Below the pieces are notes generated by a model, which saw only the letters and a program-made list of their open reading frames with translations, had not been told where the DNA came from and made no database searches. The position numbers were made by a program, and so were the translations under genes. From positions 1-6,063 of the forward strand of contig JAATFK010000199.1 of NCBI GenBank assembly GCA_015655225.1: a stretch of 6,063 nucleotides of DNA, written 5' to 3'. This document shows, one piece after another, positions 6,015 to 6,063 of the stretch. Source of the DNA: Solirubrobacterales bacterium (GTDB taxonomy: Bacteria > Actinomycetota > Thermoleophilia > Solirubrobacterales > Solirubrobacteraceae). How positions within the stretch are numbered: position 1 is the stretch's first letter; the number at the start of each line of letters is the position of its first letter.

Positions 6015-6063
6015 GCGGCGACCCCGGTGGGGGTGGCCGGCGCGGTGGGGGTGGCCGGCGCGG
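6011..6063 (-). CDS. C-terminal tail of an upstream gene (mostly outside window)
   Basis: A minus-strand frame with no stop enters from the right edge and ends at TGA (6013-6011), overlapping the panC ATG by four bases (ATGA). The visible residues are APATPTAPATPTGVAA, a flexible Ala/Pro/Thr tail built from a 6-residue unit. The tail alone gives no family. In mycobacteria and many other actinobacteria the gene directly before panC encodes a Rossmann-fold DUF2520 protein, so that is the best guess. The 4-base overlap is the main reason to believe the frame is real; the other two minus-strand frames are also open over this short stretch. Confidence 0.5.
   Translation of the reverse strand, partial: APATPTAPATPTGVAA
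6026..6061. repeat. Two perfect 18-bp tandem repeats, third copy starting at the edge
   Basis: The unit GGTGGGGGTGGCCGGCGC (plus strand) occurs at 6026-6043 and again without change at 6044-6061. The next two bases match the start of a third copy cut off by the window edge. At 18 bp it is six codons, so copy-number change would keep the overlapping frame; on the minus strand it encodes APATPT repeats just before panC. Confidence 0.9.

Overview
The window is GC-rich bacterial DNA (roughly 70% by eye) and is almost entirely coding. The PanD sequence opens with the N-terminus usual in actinobacteria (cleavage at Gly24-Ser25). One gene looks leaderless and several genes overlap at ATGA or GTGA. 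Together these point to a high-GC actinobacterium. A deep lineage such as Thermoleophilia/Solirubrobacterales is a reasonable guess, but that is inference and was not tested.

Layout, left to right. Positions 1-958 (+) hold the C-terminal third of uvrA, the excision-repair ATPase, cut by the window edge. Positions 1020-1649 (+) hold a stand-alone left-handed beta-helix acyltransferase with what looks like its own leaderless promoter. It converges on a leftward block. Read on the minus strand from the right edge, that block starts with the last codons of an unidentified upstream gene (6011-6063). Then come panC (5148-6014), panD (4767-5147) and panB (3847-4731). A strong hairpin at 3795-3820 and a promoter-like site follow. 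The block ends with a PhoU-like DUF47 gene (3114-3740), a PiT phosphate permease (1971-3083) and a small two-helix membrane protein (1699-1974).

Two functional units are clear. The panCDB genes encode three of the four dedicated steps to pantothenate, the precursor of coenzyme A: PanB makes ketopantoate, PanD makes beta-alanine, and PanC joins pantoate to beta-alanine. The ketopantoate reductase step is not in the window. The second unit is the widespread DUF47-pit phosphate-uptake pair, extended here by a small membrane gene that overlaps pit by 4 bases.

No mobile element, CRISPR array, tRNA, rRNA or obviously new system is visible. The points most worth a second look are: the DUF47-pit junction (same frame, one TAG, a TTG start and no Shine-Dalgarno site); the small membrane protein tied to pit; the hairpin that overlaps the -35 region of the phosphate operon; and the 18-bp tandem repeat at the right edge, which encodes an Ala-Pro-Thr tail.
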